From Auraticoccus monumenti (GTDB taxonomy: Bacteria; Actinomycetota; Actinomycetes; Propionibacteriales; Propionibacteriaceae), in contig NZ_LT629688.1 in assembly GCF_900101785.1 (NCBI RefSeq), positions 3,038,001-3,102,000 on the forward strand: DNA of 64,000 nt, in the 5' to 3' direction. How positions within the stretch are numbered: the stretch's first letter is position 1; every line of letters starts with the position of its first letter. Shown piece after piece: positions 19,482 through 28,600 of the stretch. Both the position numbers and the translations under genes were made by a program. The notes beneath the pieces are model-generated. The model was not told the DNA's origin, made no database searches, and was given only the letters and a program-made list of their open reading frames with translations.

Positions 19482-20937
19482 TCCCCGAGGCTTCATGACC
19501 ACCCCCGTCGAGGTGGCCCCGCGCCGCCCGGTGCAGGAGCGGGTCCGGGACTGGAACGAGGTGTACCCCGGCGGTCCGGGCAAGGCGCTGCTGCCCATCA
19601 TCAGCGACCAGGCCGGACGCTGCATGGACTGCGGCATCCCGTTCTGCCACACCGGGTGCCCGCTGGGGAACCTGATCCCGGAGTGGAACGACTTCGTCTG
19701 GCGGGGGGAGTGGGAGCAGGCGCTGGAGCGGCTGCACGCCACCAACAACTTCCCCGAGTTCACCGGACGGCTCTGCCCGGCCCCGTGCGAGACGGCCTGC
19801 GTGGTCGGCATCTCCCGTGAGCCGGTCACCATCAAGAACGTCGAGGTCTCGATCATCGACAAGGGCTGGGAGGACAAGCGCGTCCGGCCCGAGATCCCGG
19901 ACTGGCACACCGGCAAGACCGTCGCCGTGATCGGCTCCGGTCCGGCCGGGCTGGCCGCGGCCCAGCAGCTCTCCCGGACCGGCCACACCGTGGCGGTCTA
20001 CGAGCGGGCCGACGCCCCCGGTGGTCTGCTGCGCTACGGCATCCCCGAGTTCAAGATGGAGAAGAAGGTGCTCGAGCGCCGGATCCGCCAGATGAAGAAC
20101 GAGGGCACCATCTTCCGCTGCGGGGTCGACGTCGGCACCGACATCACCGGTGACCAGCTCACGGAGCGCTACGACGCGGTCGTGCTCGCCCTGGGCTCGA
20201 CGAAGGCGCGCGACCTGCAGATCCCCGGTCGCGAGCTGCACGGCATCCACCAGGCGATGGAGTTCCTGCCCCAGGCCAACCGGGCCGCCCTCGGCGAGGA
20301 GGTCCCGGACCAGATCACCGCCGAGGGCAAGCACGTGGTGATCATCGGCGGCGGCGACACCGGCGCGGACTGCCTGGGGACGTCCACCCGCCAGGGCGCG
20401 GCGACGGTCACCCAGCTGGAGATCATGCCGCAGCCGCCGGAGGCGCGCCCGGGCCACCAGCCCTGGCCGACCTACCCGATGACCTACAAGGTCTCCTCCG
20501 CCCACGAGGAGGGTGGCGAGCGCGTCTACGCCGTCAACACCTCCGAGTTCGTGGGCGAGGACGGCCGGGTCACCGGGCTGCGTCTCAGCGAGGTGCGCCT
20601 CGAGGACGGGCGGTTCGTCCCGGTCGAGGGCACCGAGCGCGACATCCCGGCCGACCTGGTGCTGCTGGCGATGGGCTTCACCGGCCCCGAGACCGGCACC
20701 GTGGTGGAGCAGCTGGGGGTGGAGCTCGACCAGCGGGGCAACATCGCCCGCGACGAGTCCTACGCCACCAACGTCCCGCGGGTCTTCGCCTGCGGTGACG
20801 CCGGCCGCGGTCAGTCGCTGATCGTCTGGGCCATCGCCGAGGGCCGTTCCTGCGCCAACGGCGTGGACGCCCTCCTCAGCGGGCAGTCCAAGCTGCCCCG
20901 CCCGATCGGCCCGCAGGTCCGCCAGATGATGGCCTGA
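19474..20937 (+). CDS. gltD: Glutamate synthase small subunit
   Basis: Supplies electrons from NADPH through FAD and Fe-S centres to GltB. 487 residues. The N-terminal domain has the two-cluster cysteine pattern beginning [17 protein letters not shown] and a second group at [10 protein letters not shown]. The FAD site is [14 protein letters not shown], the NADP site is [13 protein letters not shown], and the C-terminal [18 protein letters not shown] is conserved. The start ATG 19474 overlaps gltB by 8 bases, consistent with a 1:1 complex. Two strong hairpins follow the stop, closing the operon. Confidence 0.97.
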   Translation: MADPRGFMTTPVEVAPRRPVQERVRDWNEVYPGGPGKALLPIISDQAGRCMDCGIPFCHTGCPLGNLIPEWNDFVWRGEWEQALERLHATNNFPEFTGRLCPAPCETACVVGISREPVTIKNVEVSIIDKGWEDKRVRPEIPDWHTGKTVAVIGSGPAGLAAAQQLSRTGHTVAVYERADAPGGLLRYGIPEFKMEKKVLERRIRQMKNEGTIFRCGVDVGTDITGDQLTERYDAVVLALGSTKARDLQIPGRELHGIHQAMEFLPQANRAALGEEVPDQITAEGKHVVIIGGGDTGADCLGTSTRQGAATVTQLEIMPQPPEARPGHQPWPTYPMTYKVSSAHEEGGERVYAVNTSEFVGEDGRVTGLRLSEVRLEDGRFVPVEGTERDIPADLVLLAMGFTGPETGTVVEQLGVELDQRGNIARDESYATNVPRVFACGDAGRGQSLIVWAIAEGRSCANGVDALLSGQSKLPRPIGPQVRQMMA

Positions 20938-20945
20938 GGTCCTGG

Positions 20946-20963
20946 CCCGGCTCACGAGCCGGG
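20946..20963. terminator. Short perfect hairpin after gltD
   Basis: 8-bp perfect stem CCCGGCTC/GAGCCGGG with a 2-nt apparent loop, 9 bases past the gltD stop. It lies directly in front of a second, longer hairpin. Confidence 0.45.
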
Positions 20964-20975
20964 ACCGGTCCCGCT

Positions 20976-21006
20976 GGAGGAGGTCGCCCTCAGGGCGGCC
21001 TCCTCC
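20976..21006. terminator. Bidirectional terminator between gltD and the ABC permease
   Basis: 14-bp stem with one G-T pair, left arm 20976-20989, right arm 20993-21006, loop 3 nt. It separates two convergent operons. There is no U-run, as usual in this GC range. Confidence 0.65.
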
Positions 21007-21018
21007 TGCCGTCAGCCC

Positions 21019-22629
21019 TCAGGTCGCCAGGTCACGCGTCCTCACCAGTCCCACCGCCGCCGCGGCCAGCCCCACGGCCACCCCGAGCACGGCGAGGGTG
21101 ACCGGCAGGTCCAGCGTCTCCAGCGGCAGGGCCGAGGAGTGGCGGAACGGGCTGACGTCCTGGAGCCAGCCGGGCAGCCGCAGCAGCTCACCGAGCTGAC
21201 CGAGGGCCAGGGCCAGCACCAGCGCACCCCACCCGAGGGGCACGGTCAGCCGGGGCAGCACGGCGAGGACGAGCGCCACCACGGCCACCACCACCAGCGC
21301 GGCCGGGACGTGGGCCAGCGCAGCCGCCACCCCGGTGCCCAGCCAGCCCGCCCCCAGCCCGGTGGCCAGGAAGCCGAGGCCGGCACCCAGCCCGGCCACG
21401 ACGGCCACCCCCGTGGTCACCACGAACCCGAGGGCGAGCTGGGTGGCCAGCCACCTCCGCGTGGCCAGCGGCGCGCTGAGCAGCAGCTCCGCCCGTCCCT
21501 CGGCCTCCTCCGGCCGCAGACGCATCACCGTCTGGGTCCCGGCCGCGGCGGCGAGCACGCCGCTGATGCCGATCAGGGCCGTCGTGAAGACCTCCAGGAC
21601 GTCCCCGCCCGCACCGGGCTGCAGCCGGGCGATCAGCTCACCCAGGGCCTGGTTGGACTCCGCGGCCCCGACCACCACCGGGGACAGCAGCCCGGCCAGG
21701 CTGCCCAGCGCCGCCGCCCCCAGGCACCAGCCCACCACGCTCGGCAGCTGCTGGCGCAGCGCCAGCCCCGCCGCCGAGCCGGTCAGGCGCCCGCCCTCGG
21801 CCGGACCGGGGCGCTCGGTCACCAGGCTCCCGCCCAGGTCCCGGGCCCGGCGCAGCAGCAGGGCCAGGACCGCCAGCAGCACCGAGGTCGCCGCCGGCAG
21901 CAGCAGGACCTCCGGTCGCTGCTCACCGAAGGGCGAGACCCGCTGCCCCCAGCCGATCGGGGACAGCCACGACAGCCACGCCGGGTCCGCCCGGGTGAGG
22001 TCCGCGCTGGGGGAGCCCAGGGCGTCCCCGACGCCCCGGACCAGGTAGGCCAGACCCACCAGCCCGCCCGCGAGGCCGTTGGCGGCGCGTGAGGTGGGCA
22101 GCACCTGCGCGCACACCGCCGCCACGCCGGCGAAGACCAGACCGACCAGGCCGAGCGCCGCCCCGGTGAGCACCGCGCCGGTGGCGTCGAGACCGGCGAC
22201 CAGCAGCGCGAGGGCGGCCAGCGCCCCCAGCAGCAGACCGGCCACCGCGGAGGTCGCCAGGGTGGCGGCCAGCGGTAGCAGCCGTCCGGTGGGCGTGGCG
22301 CCGACCAGCTCGGCGCGACCGGCCTCCTCGTCGGCGCGGGTGTGGCGCACCACCAGGAAGACCTGCATCAGCCCGGCCAGGACGCCCAGGAAGGAGAACA
22401 GCTGGAAGAAGGTGACCGCCCCCACGCTGGTCCCGTCCGGTGTGCCGCGCAGGAACAGGAAGGCCGGGTTGGCCGCGGCGACGGCCACGACCGCGGCCCG
22501 CTGGGACTCCTCGCCGAACTCGGTGGAGATGGCGGCGGCCGCGGCCAGGCTCAGCAGCGCCATCCCGCCGATCCAGACCACCAGCTGCCAGCGGTCACGC
22601 CGGAGCTGGGCCCGCACCAGGGCGCGCAT
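21019..22629 (-). CDS. ABC exporter permease, two-module membrane protein
   Basis: 536-residue integral membrane protein with about twelve hydrophobic segments arranged as two similar halves; the second half begins near residue 280. Both halves carry a cytosolic EE(A)GRAELL-type block (DEEAGRAELVGATPTGR and PEEAEGRAELLLSAPLATRR), typical of actinobacterial drug/polyketide exporter permeases of the ABC-2 type. ATG 22629 overlaps the ATPase stop by one base; GTG 22632 is an alternative. The transported substrate is unknown; related systems (e.g. tetronasin/daunorubicin-type) export antibiotics. Confidence 0.85.
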   Translation of the reverse strand: MRALVRAQLRRDRWQLVVWIGGMALLSLAAAAAISTEFGEESQRAAVVAVAAANPAFLFLRGTPDGTSVGAVTFFQLFSFLGVLAGLMQVFLVVRHTRADEEAGRAELVGATPTGRLLPLAATLATSAVAGLLLGALAALALLVAGLDATGAVLTGAALGLVGLVFAGVAAVCAQVLPTSRAANGLAGGLVGLAYLVRGVGDALGSPSADLTRADPAWLSWLSPIGWGQRVSPFGEQRPEVLLLPAATSVLLAVLALLLRRARDLGGSLVTERPGPAEGGRLTGSAAGLALRQQLPSVVGWCLGAAALGSLAGLLSPVVVGAAESNQALGELIARLQPGAGGDVLEVFTTALIGISGVLAAAAGTQTVMRLRPEEAEGRAELLLSAPLATRRWLATQLALGFVVTTGVAVVAGLGAGLGFLATGLGAGWLGTGVAAALAHVPAALVVVAVVALVLAVLPRLTVPLGWGALVLALALGQLGELLRLPGWLQDVSPFRHSSALPLETLDLPVTLAVLGVAVGLAAAAVGLVRTRDLAT

Positions 22630-23555
22630 CACCGCACCTCCTCGGCGGGGTCGCTGCCGTAGTGGCGCAGGAAGAGCTGCTCCAGCGAGGGCGGGCTGGC
22701 CAGCACCGAGCTGGGCCGCAGCCGGGCCACCTCGGCCAGGACCTCGGGCAGGGCGTCCGGCTCCACGTCGAACTCGAGCGTCCCGTCCCCGTCGCGGAGC
22801 GCGGACACCCCGGCGAGGGCGCGCAGCGCCGCGGTGTCGGCCGGTGCGCTGCCCCCCGTCCCGGGCGTCACCCGGAAGGTGGTGGCGGTGAGCAGGCGGA
22901 GGTCGGCCAGCGTGCCCGTCTGCACCGTGCGGCCGGCGCGGATGATCGTCACCCGGTCGCACAGCCGCTCGACCTCGCTGAGGATGTGGCTCGACAGCAG
23001 CACCGCCGAGCCCTCGGCCCGGACCCGCTCGACGTGGGAGGCGAAGACCGCCTCCATCACCGGGTCCAGCCCGCTGGTCGGCTCGTCCAGCAGGTACAGC
23101 CGGGCCGGCCGGGCGAAGGCGGCCACCAGCACCACCTTCTGCCGGTTCCCCTTGGAGTACTGGCGGGCCAGCTTGCTGGTGTCCAGCTCGAAGTCGGCCA
23201 CCAGCTCGCGACGCAGCCGGGCGTCGGCCCCGCCCCGCAGCCGGGTCATCAGGTCGATCGTCTCCCCGCCGCTGAGGTTCGGCCACAGCCCGACGTCGCC
23301 GGGGACGTAGGCCAGGTCGCGGTGGACGGCGACGGCGTCGCGCCACGGGTCGCGGCCCAGCACGCTGGCCCGGCCGCCGCTGGCGCGGATCAGGCCCAGC
23401 AGGATCCGCAGCGTGGTGGACTTCCCGGCCCCGTTCGGGCCGAGGAAGCCGTGCACCTCACCGGGGTGGACCCGGAGGTCCAGCCCGTCGAGTGCGTGGT
23501 GGCGTCCGAAGTGCTTGCGCAGCCCGGAGACGTCGATGGTCGGCGCGGCGGCCAT
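22629..23555 (-). CDS. ABC exporter ATP-binding protein
   Basis: 308-residue ATPase partner of the downstream permease. Walker A GPNGAGKST, signature LSGGE in the form NLSGGETIDL, Walker B LYLLDEPTSGLDP, and switch His in LLSSHILSE. The C-terminal 90 residues form the accessory domain seen in DrrA/CcmA-like ATPases. LSGGE here is followed by an unusual early TIDLMTRLRGG stretch, and a second KGNRQKVVLV block holds the usual Q-K element. A TAGAGT box on the minus strand about 97 bases upstream is a candidate promoter. Confidence 0.92.
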   Translation of the reverse strand: MAAAPTIDVSGLRKHFGRHHALDGLDLRVHPGEVHGFLGPNGAGKSTTLRILLGLIRASGGRASVLGRDPWRDAVAVHRDLAYVPGDVGLWPNLSGGETIDLMTRLRGGADARLRRELVADFELDTSKLARQYSKGNRQKVVLVAAFARPARLYLLDEPTSGLDPVMEAVFASHVERVRAEGSAVLLSSHILSEVERLCDRVTIIRAGRTVQTGTLADLRLLTATTFRVTPGTGGSAPADTAALRALAGVSALRDGDGTLEFDVEPDALPEVLAEVARLRPSSVLASPPSLEQLFLRHYGSDPAEEVR

Positions 23556-23651
23556 GGGCCGGTCCTCTCGTGGTCACGACAGCACCACGGCGGGTCGCCG
23601 GGGTGCTCCGCTGCTCGCGGGCCGACCAGGCTTCCCGGCTCTCCGTCTCGG

Positions 23652-23657
23652 ACTCTA
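23652..23657 (-). promoter_or_regulatory. Possible -10 box (TAGAGT) for the ABC exporter operon
   Basis: Minus-strand TAGAGT in the 176-bp gap upstream of the ATPase gene; leader about 90 nt; no clear -35. Confidence 0.3.
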
Positions 23658-23692
23658 GACCTGCCGATCGGGCGCCGTACAGCCCTCCGAGG

Positions 23693-23713
23693 CGGAGCCG
23701 TGGCGGGGCTCCG
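23693..23713 (-). terminator. Hairpin after the MBL-fold gene
   Basis: 7-bp perfect stem CGGAGCC/GGCTCCG with a 7-nt loop, just past the minus-strand stop at 23732. Confidence 0.4.
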
Positions 23714-23731
23714 TGGCCCGGGTCACCGGGC

Positions 23732-24397
23732 TCAGTGCCGGCTGCCGTCGCGGACCCGGGCGATGACGGCGTCCACCCGCGCCCACCGCTCGGAGCGGTC
23801 GGGGACGGCGGCGACGACGGGGCCGCCCGCGGTGGCGCCCCAGGGGACGAGGACGTCGAAGTCGAGGTCGCGGACCAGGGCCAGGCTGTCCAGGTAGTCC
23901 CCGCGCAGCGCCGGGTCCAGCACCACGGCGCGCCACTCACCGTGCTCGAGCCAGAGGAGGTCGCCGGTGAAGAGGAAGCGGTGGCTGCCGTCGTCCCACA
24001 GGTAGCAGGTCGTCCCCGCGGTGTGCCCCGGGGTGGGGACCACCTCGAGGTCGTCGTCGACCTGCTGACGGCCGTCGAAGGTCCCGGCCACGACCAGGGA
24101 GCGGGCGAGCTCCGCGCGTTCCGACCCCGGTACCCAGACGGGGACGTCGAGCTCGGGCTGCCCGTACATCCCCTCGTGGACGTGGTTGACCAGCAGCCGG
24201 GCCGGCGTCCCGAGGGCGCGGATCGCCTCGGCCGCCTGGCTCACCCCGGGGGAGTTGTAGACCACCAGAGTGCCCCGCGGGCGCCGGAGCACGAAGGAGC
24301 GGAGCAGCACGTCGTCCTGGTAGGGGAGCCGGGAGGTCGGGGTGGCCAGCAGCCCCTCGAACGGCGTGTCCAGCGGGCGGTGAGCGGTCGTCGGCAT
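23732..24397 (-). CDS. MBL-fold protein with a reduced metal site
   Basis: 221-residue protein of the metallo-beta-lactamase fold. The usual HxHxDH motif is replaced by NHVHEGMYG, keeping two His but losing the Asp-His pair. The later conserved elements TPGHTAGTTCYLW and FLFTGDLLWLEHG remain. Such substitutions suggest a mononuclear or non-catalytic site, or a DUF4336-like branch of the superfamily. It is divergent from the arsR-type gene with 142 bp between starts, so the operator there might also affect it. The substrate is unknown. Confidence 0.75.
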   Translation of the reverse strand: MPTTAHRPLDTPFEGLLATPTSRLPYQDDVLLRSFVLRRPRGTLVVYNSPGVSQAAEAIRALGTPARLLVNHVHEGMYGQPELDVPVWVPGSERAELARSLVVAGTFDGRQQVDDDLEVVPTPGHTAGTTCYLWDDGSHRFLFTGDLLWLEHGEWRAVVLDPALRGDYLDSLALVRDLDFDVLVPWGATAGGPVVAAVPDRSERWARVDAVIARVRDGSRH

Positions 24398-24504
24398 GGG
24401 GTGGTCCTCGGGCTCGGGTGCCGAGCGTGCGCCACCCGGTGGGGGCCTCGGACACCCGACGCTAGGAGCTCCAGCGCGCTCGAGGTCAAGCCCGGGGAAG
24501 GGTC

Positions 24505-24533
24505 TTGCACATACAACCGATCAGTTGTACGTT
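24505..24533 (+). promoter_or_regulatory. Promoter of the arsR-SRPBCC operon
   Basis: TTGCAC (24505-24510), exactly 17 bp, then TACGTT (24528-24533). It is the clearest complete promoter in the window. ATG 24540 begins 6 nt after the -10, so the transcript is probably leaderless. Confidence 0.75.
24512..24529. promoter_or_regulatory. ArsR-family operator palindrome
   Basis: 18-bp near-palindrome with arms TACAAC/GTTGTA around a GATC centre (16 of 18 positions symmetric). It fills the spacer and reaches into the -10 of the arsR promoter, so bound repressor would block RNA polymerase. Autoregulation is the natural reading. Confidence 0.8.
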
Positions 24534-24539
24534 GGGACC

Positions 24540-24908
24540 ATGACCACGGAGGACGAGGACAGGGCGGACGCCCTCTTCCACGCCCTCGCCGACCGGACCC
24601 GGCGCGACATCCTGCGCCGGGTGCTCGCCGGGGAGCACTCGGTCACCGCGCTGGCGGCGGGCTACGAGATGAGCTTCGCCGCGGTGCAGAAGCACGTCGC
24701 CGTGCTGCAGAGGGCCGGGCTGATCACCAAGCGGCGCCAGGGCCGCGAGCAGCTGGCCAGCGGCGACCTGGCCGCCGTCCGGTCGGTCGCCTCGATGCTG
24801 ACCGAGATCGAGGACGTCTGGCGCGGTCGCATCGCCCGGATCGACGAGCTCGTCCTCGACGACCCCACCACCACCACCACCCACCCGACCAGGGAGCAGG
24901 AGCACTGA
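24540..24908 (+). CDS. ArsR/SmtB-family transcriptional repressor
   Basis: 122-residue winged-helix regulator. The N-terminal HALADRTRRDILRRVLAGEHSVTALA and the recognition helix region SFAAVQKHVAVLQRAGLI are typical of the ArsR subgroup that controls neighbouring SRPBCC genes. There are no metal-binding cysteines, so it is not a heavy-metal sensor of the classical kind. The ATG lies 6 nt after the -10, and no ribosome site precedes it, supporting leaderless translation. The tail is a Thr/His-rich low-complexity run. It is followed one base later by the SRPBCC gene. Confidence 0.9.
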   Translation: MTTEDEDRADALFHALADRTRRDILRRVLAGEHSVTALAAGYEMSFAAVQKHVAVLQRAGLITKRRQGREQLASGDLAAVRSVASMLTEIEDVWRGRIARIDELVLDDPTTTTTHPTREQEH

Positions 24909-24909
24909 C

Positions 24910-25392
24910 ATGCCCGTCACCGACATCACCAAGGACCTCGACACCCGCACCATCACCATCACCGCCGACTTCGCCGTCCCGGTGGAGCGCATCTGGCAGG
25001 TCTACGCCGACCCCCGCCAGCTCGAGCGCGTCTTCGGCCCGCCCGGGTTCCCCGCCACCGTGGTGCAGCAGGAGCTGCGGCCGGGTGGGCGGATGCACTA
25101 CTACATGACCAGCCCGGAGGGGCAGAAGCTCTACGGCATCTGGGACGTCACCGAGGTGGACGAGCCGCGGACCTTCTCCTTCACCGACGGGTTCGCCGAC
25201 GAGTCCTTCACCGTCGACCCCCAGATGCCGGTCTCGGAGAACACCTACACCTTCACCGAGCACGACGGCGGGACCCGCGCGGTCTACACCAGCCGCTACG
25301 CCTCGGCCGAGGCGCTGCAGCAGGTGCTGGACATGGGGGTGGAGGAGGGCGCCACCACCGCCATCAACCAGATCGACGACCTGGTCGCCTGA
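24910..25392 (+). CDS. SRPBCC-domain protein (AHSA1 family)
   Basis: 160-residue START-like fold protein: N-terminal strand TITITADFAVPVERIWQVYADPRQLERVFGPP is the standard AHSA1/CalC opening, and the C-terminal helix MGVEEGATTAINQIDDLVA closes the cavity. Members bind hydrophobic ligands; some bind and sacrifice themselves to antibiotics or act as aromatases. Co-transcribed with an ArsR repressor one base upstream, the common arrangement, so expression is likely induced by the repressor's ligand. The ligand is not deducible from sequence. A strong hairpin 30 bases downstream ends the operon. Confidence 0.88.
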   Translation: MPVTDITKDLDTRTITITADFAVPVERIWQVYADPRQLERVFGPPGFPATVVQQELRPGGRMHYYMTSPEGQKLYGIWDVTEVDEPRTFSFTDGFADESFTVDPQMPVSENTYTFTEHDGGTRAVYTSRYASAEALQQVLDMGVEEGATTAINQIDDLVA

Positions 25393-25421
25393 CCCGCCGG
25401 GTGACCTCGCTCACCCACCAC

Positions 25422-25455
25422 GGCCCCGTCCTCCCGCTGCCGGGAGGGCGGGGCC
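25422..25455 (+). terminator. Strong hairpin after the SRPBCC gene
   Basis: 15-bp stem (25422-25436 with 25441-25455, one G-T pair) and a 4-nt loop, 29 bases past the stop. No U-run. Confidence 0.65.
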
Positions 25456-25553
25456 GCGCCGCTGCGGGCCCGCGGTGGGCACGAGGGGTCGGCGGGGGCC
25501 CGTGCGGGGCCGAACCGCCGGTCGCGGTGAGCGCTTCTGTCCGAGCCCGGTAC

Positions 25554-25559
25554 TAGTCT
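25554..25559 (+). promoter_or_regulatory. Possible -10 box (TAGTCT) for dnaE
   Basis: TAGTCT within TACTAGTCTG, the only AT-bearing patch in the 246-bp gap before dnaE; leader about 73 nt; no clear -35. Confidence 0.35.
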
Positions 25560-25638
25560 GTCCCGGACGCGTCGAGCCGCCGGGGGAACAGCCCCGGTGG
25601 TGCGGCGCAGGGTGTCGAGGAAGGGTCGCCGAACGCTC

Positions 25639-28600
25639 ATGCCAGGGTCTGAGAAGGACGGTTTCGTCCACCTGCACGTCCACTCGGAGTTCTCGATGCT
25701 GGACGGCGCCGCGCGCGTGCCGGACCTGTTCGCCGAGGCCGAGCGCCACGGCATGCCGGCCATCGCGATGACCGACCACGGCAACCTGTACGGGGCCTAC
25801 GAGTTCTACCGCGCCTCCAAGAAGAGCTCGGTCAAGCCGATCATCGGCCTCGAGGCCTACGTCACGCCCAAGACCCACCGGACCGAGCGGAAGCGGGTCC
25901 AGTGGGGGAACCCCAGCCAGCGCTCCGACGACGTCTCCGGCTCCGGCGCCTACACCCACATGACGCTGCTGGCCCAGGACAACGTGGGCATGCACAACCT
26001 GTTCCGGCTCAGCTCCACCTCCTGGCTGGAGGGGTACTTCTACAAGCCCCGGGCCGACCGGGAGCTGCTCAACACCTACGGCAAGGGCCTCATCGCCACC
26101 ACCGGGTGCCCGTCGGGGGAGGTGCAGACCTACCTGCGGCTGGGCCAGTACGAGGCGGCCCGGGAGTCCGCGGCGGAGTTCCGTGACATCTTCGGGGCCG
26201 GCAACTACTACCTGGAGCTGATGGACCACGGGCTCAGCATCGAGACCCGCGTCCGCCAGGACCTGCTCCGGCTGGCCAAGGACCTGCAGCTGCCGCTGGT
26301 GGCCACCAACGACCTGCACTACGTGCACCAGCACGACGCCGCCGCCCACGAGATCCTGCTGTGCGTCCAGTCCGGGTCCACCATGGACGACCCGAACCGC
26401 TTCAAGTTCGACGGCGACGGCTACTACCTCAAGTCCCCGGCGGAGATGCGCCGCCTCTTCGCCGAGCTCCCCGAGGCCTGCGACAACACCCTGGAGATCG
26501 CCGAGCGCTGCCAGATCTCCTTCACCGAGGGCGAGGGCCGCTTCATGCCGCGGTTTCCCTGCCCGCCGGGGGAGGACGAGACCTCCTGGTTCGTCAAGGA
26601 GGTCGAGCGCGGGCTGCGCGAGCGCTACCCCGACGGCATCCTGGACGTGGTCCGCCGCCAGGCGGAGTACGAGATCGACGTCATCGTCAGCAAGGGCTAC
26701 CCGGGGTACTTCCTGGTGGTCGGTGACTTCATCCGCTGGTCCAAGGAGAACGGCATCCGGGTGGGCCCGGGCCGTGGTTCCGGTGCCGGCTCGATGTGCG
26801 CCTACGCGATGCGGATCACCGACCTCGACCCGTTGCAGCACGGTCTGATCTTCGAGCGCTTCCTCAACCCCGAGCGCATGTCGATGCCCGACTTCGACAT
26901 CGACTTCGACGAGCGCCGGCGCGGTGAGGTGATCCGCTACGTCACCGAGAAGTACGGCGACGACCGGGTCAGCCAGATCGTCACCTACGGCACCATCAAG
27001 GCCAAGCAGGCGGTCAAGGACTCCTCCCGGGTGCTGGGCTACCCCTTCGCCATCGGTGACCGGATCACCAAGGCCATGCCGCCGGCGGTGATGGGCAAGG
27101 ACGTCCCGCTCACCGAGATCTTCAACACCGAGCACAAGCGCTACGCCGAGGGCGGGGAGTTCCGCGCGCTCTACCAGGCCGACAACGAGGTCAAGACCGT
27201 CGTGGACCAGGCCACCGGGATCGAGGGGCTGAAGCGGCAGTGGGGCGTGCACGCGGCCGGGGTGATCATGTCCAGCGAGCCGCTGATCGACATCATCCCG
27301 ATCATGAGGCGCGAGGCCGACGGCGCGATCATCACCCAGTTCGACTACCCCGGCTGCGAGGCGCTGGGGCTGGTCAAGATGGACTTCCTCGGGCTGCGCA
27401 ACCTGACGATCCTCGATGACGCGGTGAGCAACGTCGAGCTCAACGCCGGGGTCACCATCGACCTGGACGCCCTCAGCAAGGACCTCGACGACCCAGCCAC
27501 CTACGCGCTGCTGGGCCGCGGGGACACCCTCGGGGTGTTCCAGTTCGACGGCGGCCCGATGCGATCGCTGCTGCGGCTGATGAAGCCGGACAACTTCGAG
27601 GACATCTCCGCCGTCGGCGCGCTGTACCGCCCCGGTCCGATGGGGGCCAACAGCCACACCAACTACGCCCTGCGCAAGAACGGGCAGCAGGAGATCAGCT
27701 ACCCCCACGCCGAGCTGGCCGAGGCGCTGGAGCCGATCCTGGGCACGACCTACGGGTTGATCGTGTACCAGGAGCAGGTGATGGAGATCGCCCAGAAGCT
27801 GGCCGGCTACACGCTGGGCAAGGCCGACCTGCTGCGCCGCGCGATGGGCAAGAAGAAGCGGGAGGTCCTCGACGCCGAGTACGTCGGCTTCGAGGAGGGG
27901 ATGCGGGCCAACGGGTTCTCCCCGGCCTCGGTGAAGGCGCTGTGGGACGTCCTGGTGCCGTTCTCCGACTACGCCTTCAACAAGGCCCACTCCGCGGCCT
28001 ACGGGCTGGTCTCGTACTGGACGGCCTACCTGAAGGCCAACTACCCGGCCGAGTACATGGCCGCGGTGCTGACCAGCGTCAAGGACGACAAGGACAAGAT
28101 GGCCATCTACCTCGGCGAGTGCCGGCGGATGGGCATCAAGGTGCTGCCTCCCGACGTGAACGAGTCCTCGGCCAACTTCACCCCGGTGGGCACCGACATC
28201 CGCTTCGGGCTGAACGCCATCCGCAACGTGGGTGGGGCGGTGGTCCAGGGCATCGTGGAGGCCCGGGAGGAGCACGGCAAGGCGCGTGACTTCCACGACT
28301 TCCTCGACCACGCACCGCTGGTGGTCTGCAACAAGCGGATGATCGAGTCCCTGGTCAAGGCCGGGGCCTTCGACTCGATGGGCCACAGCCGGCGGGCGCT
28401 GATGGAGGTCTTCGACGGCGCCGTGGACGAGGTGATCGACCTCAAGCGCAACGAGGCCAACGGCCAGGACGACCTCTTCGGCATGTTCAGCGACGAGAGC
28501 CCGATGGCGGCCAAGGTGGTGCCCGACGTCGAGGACTGGGACAAGCGCACCAAGCTCGCCTTCGAGCGCGAGATGCTCGGCCTCTACGTCTCCGACCACC

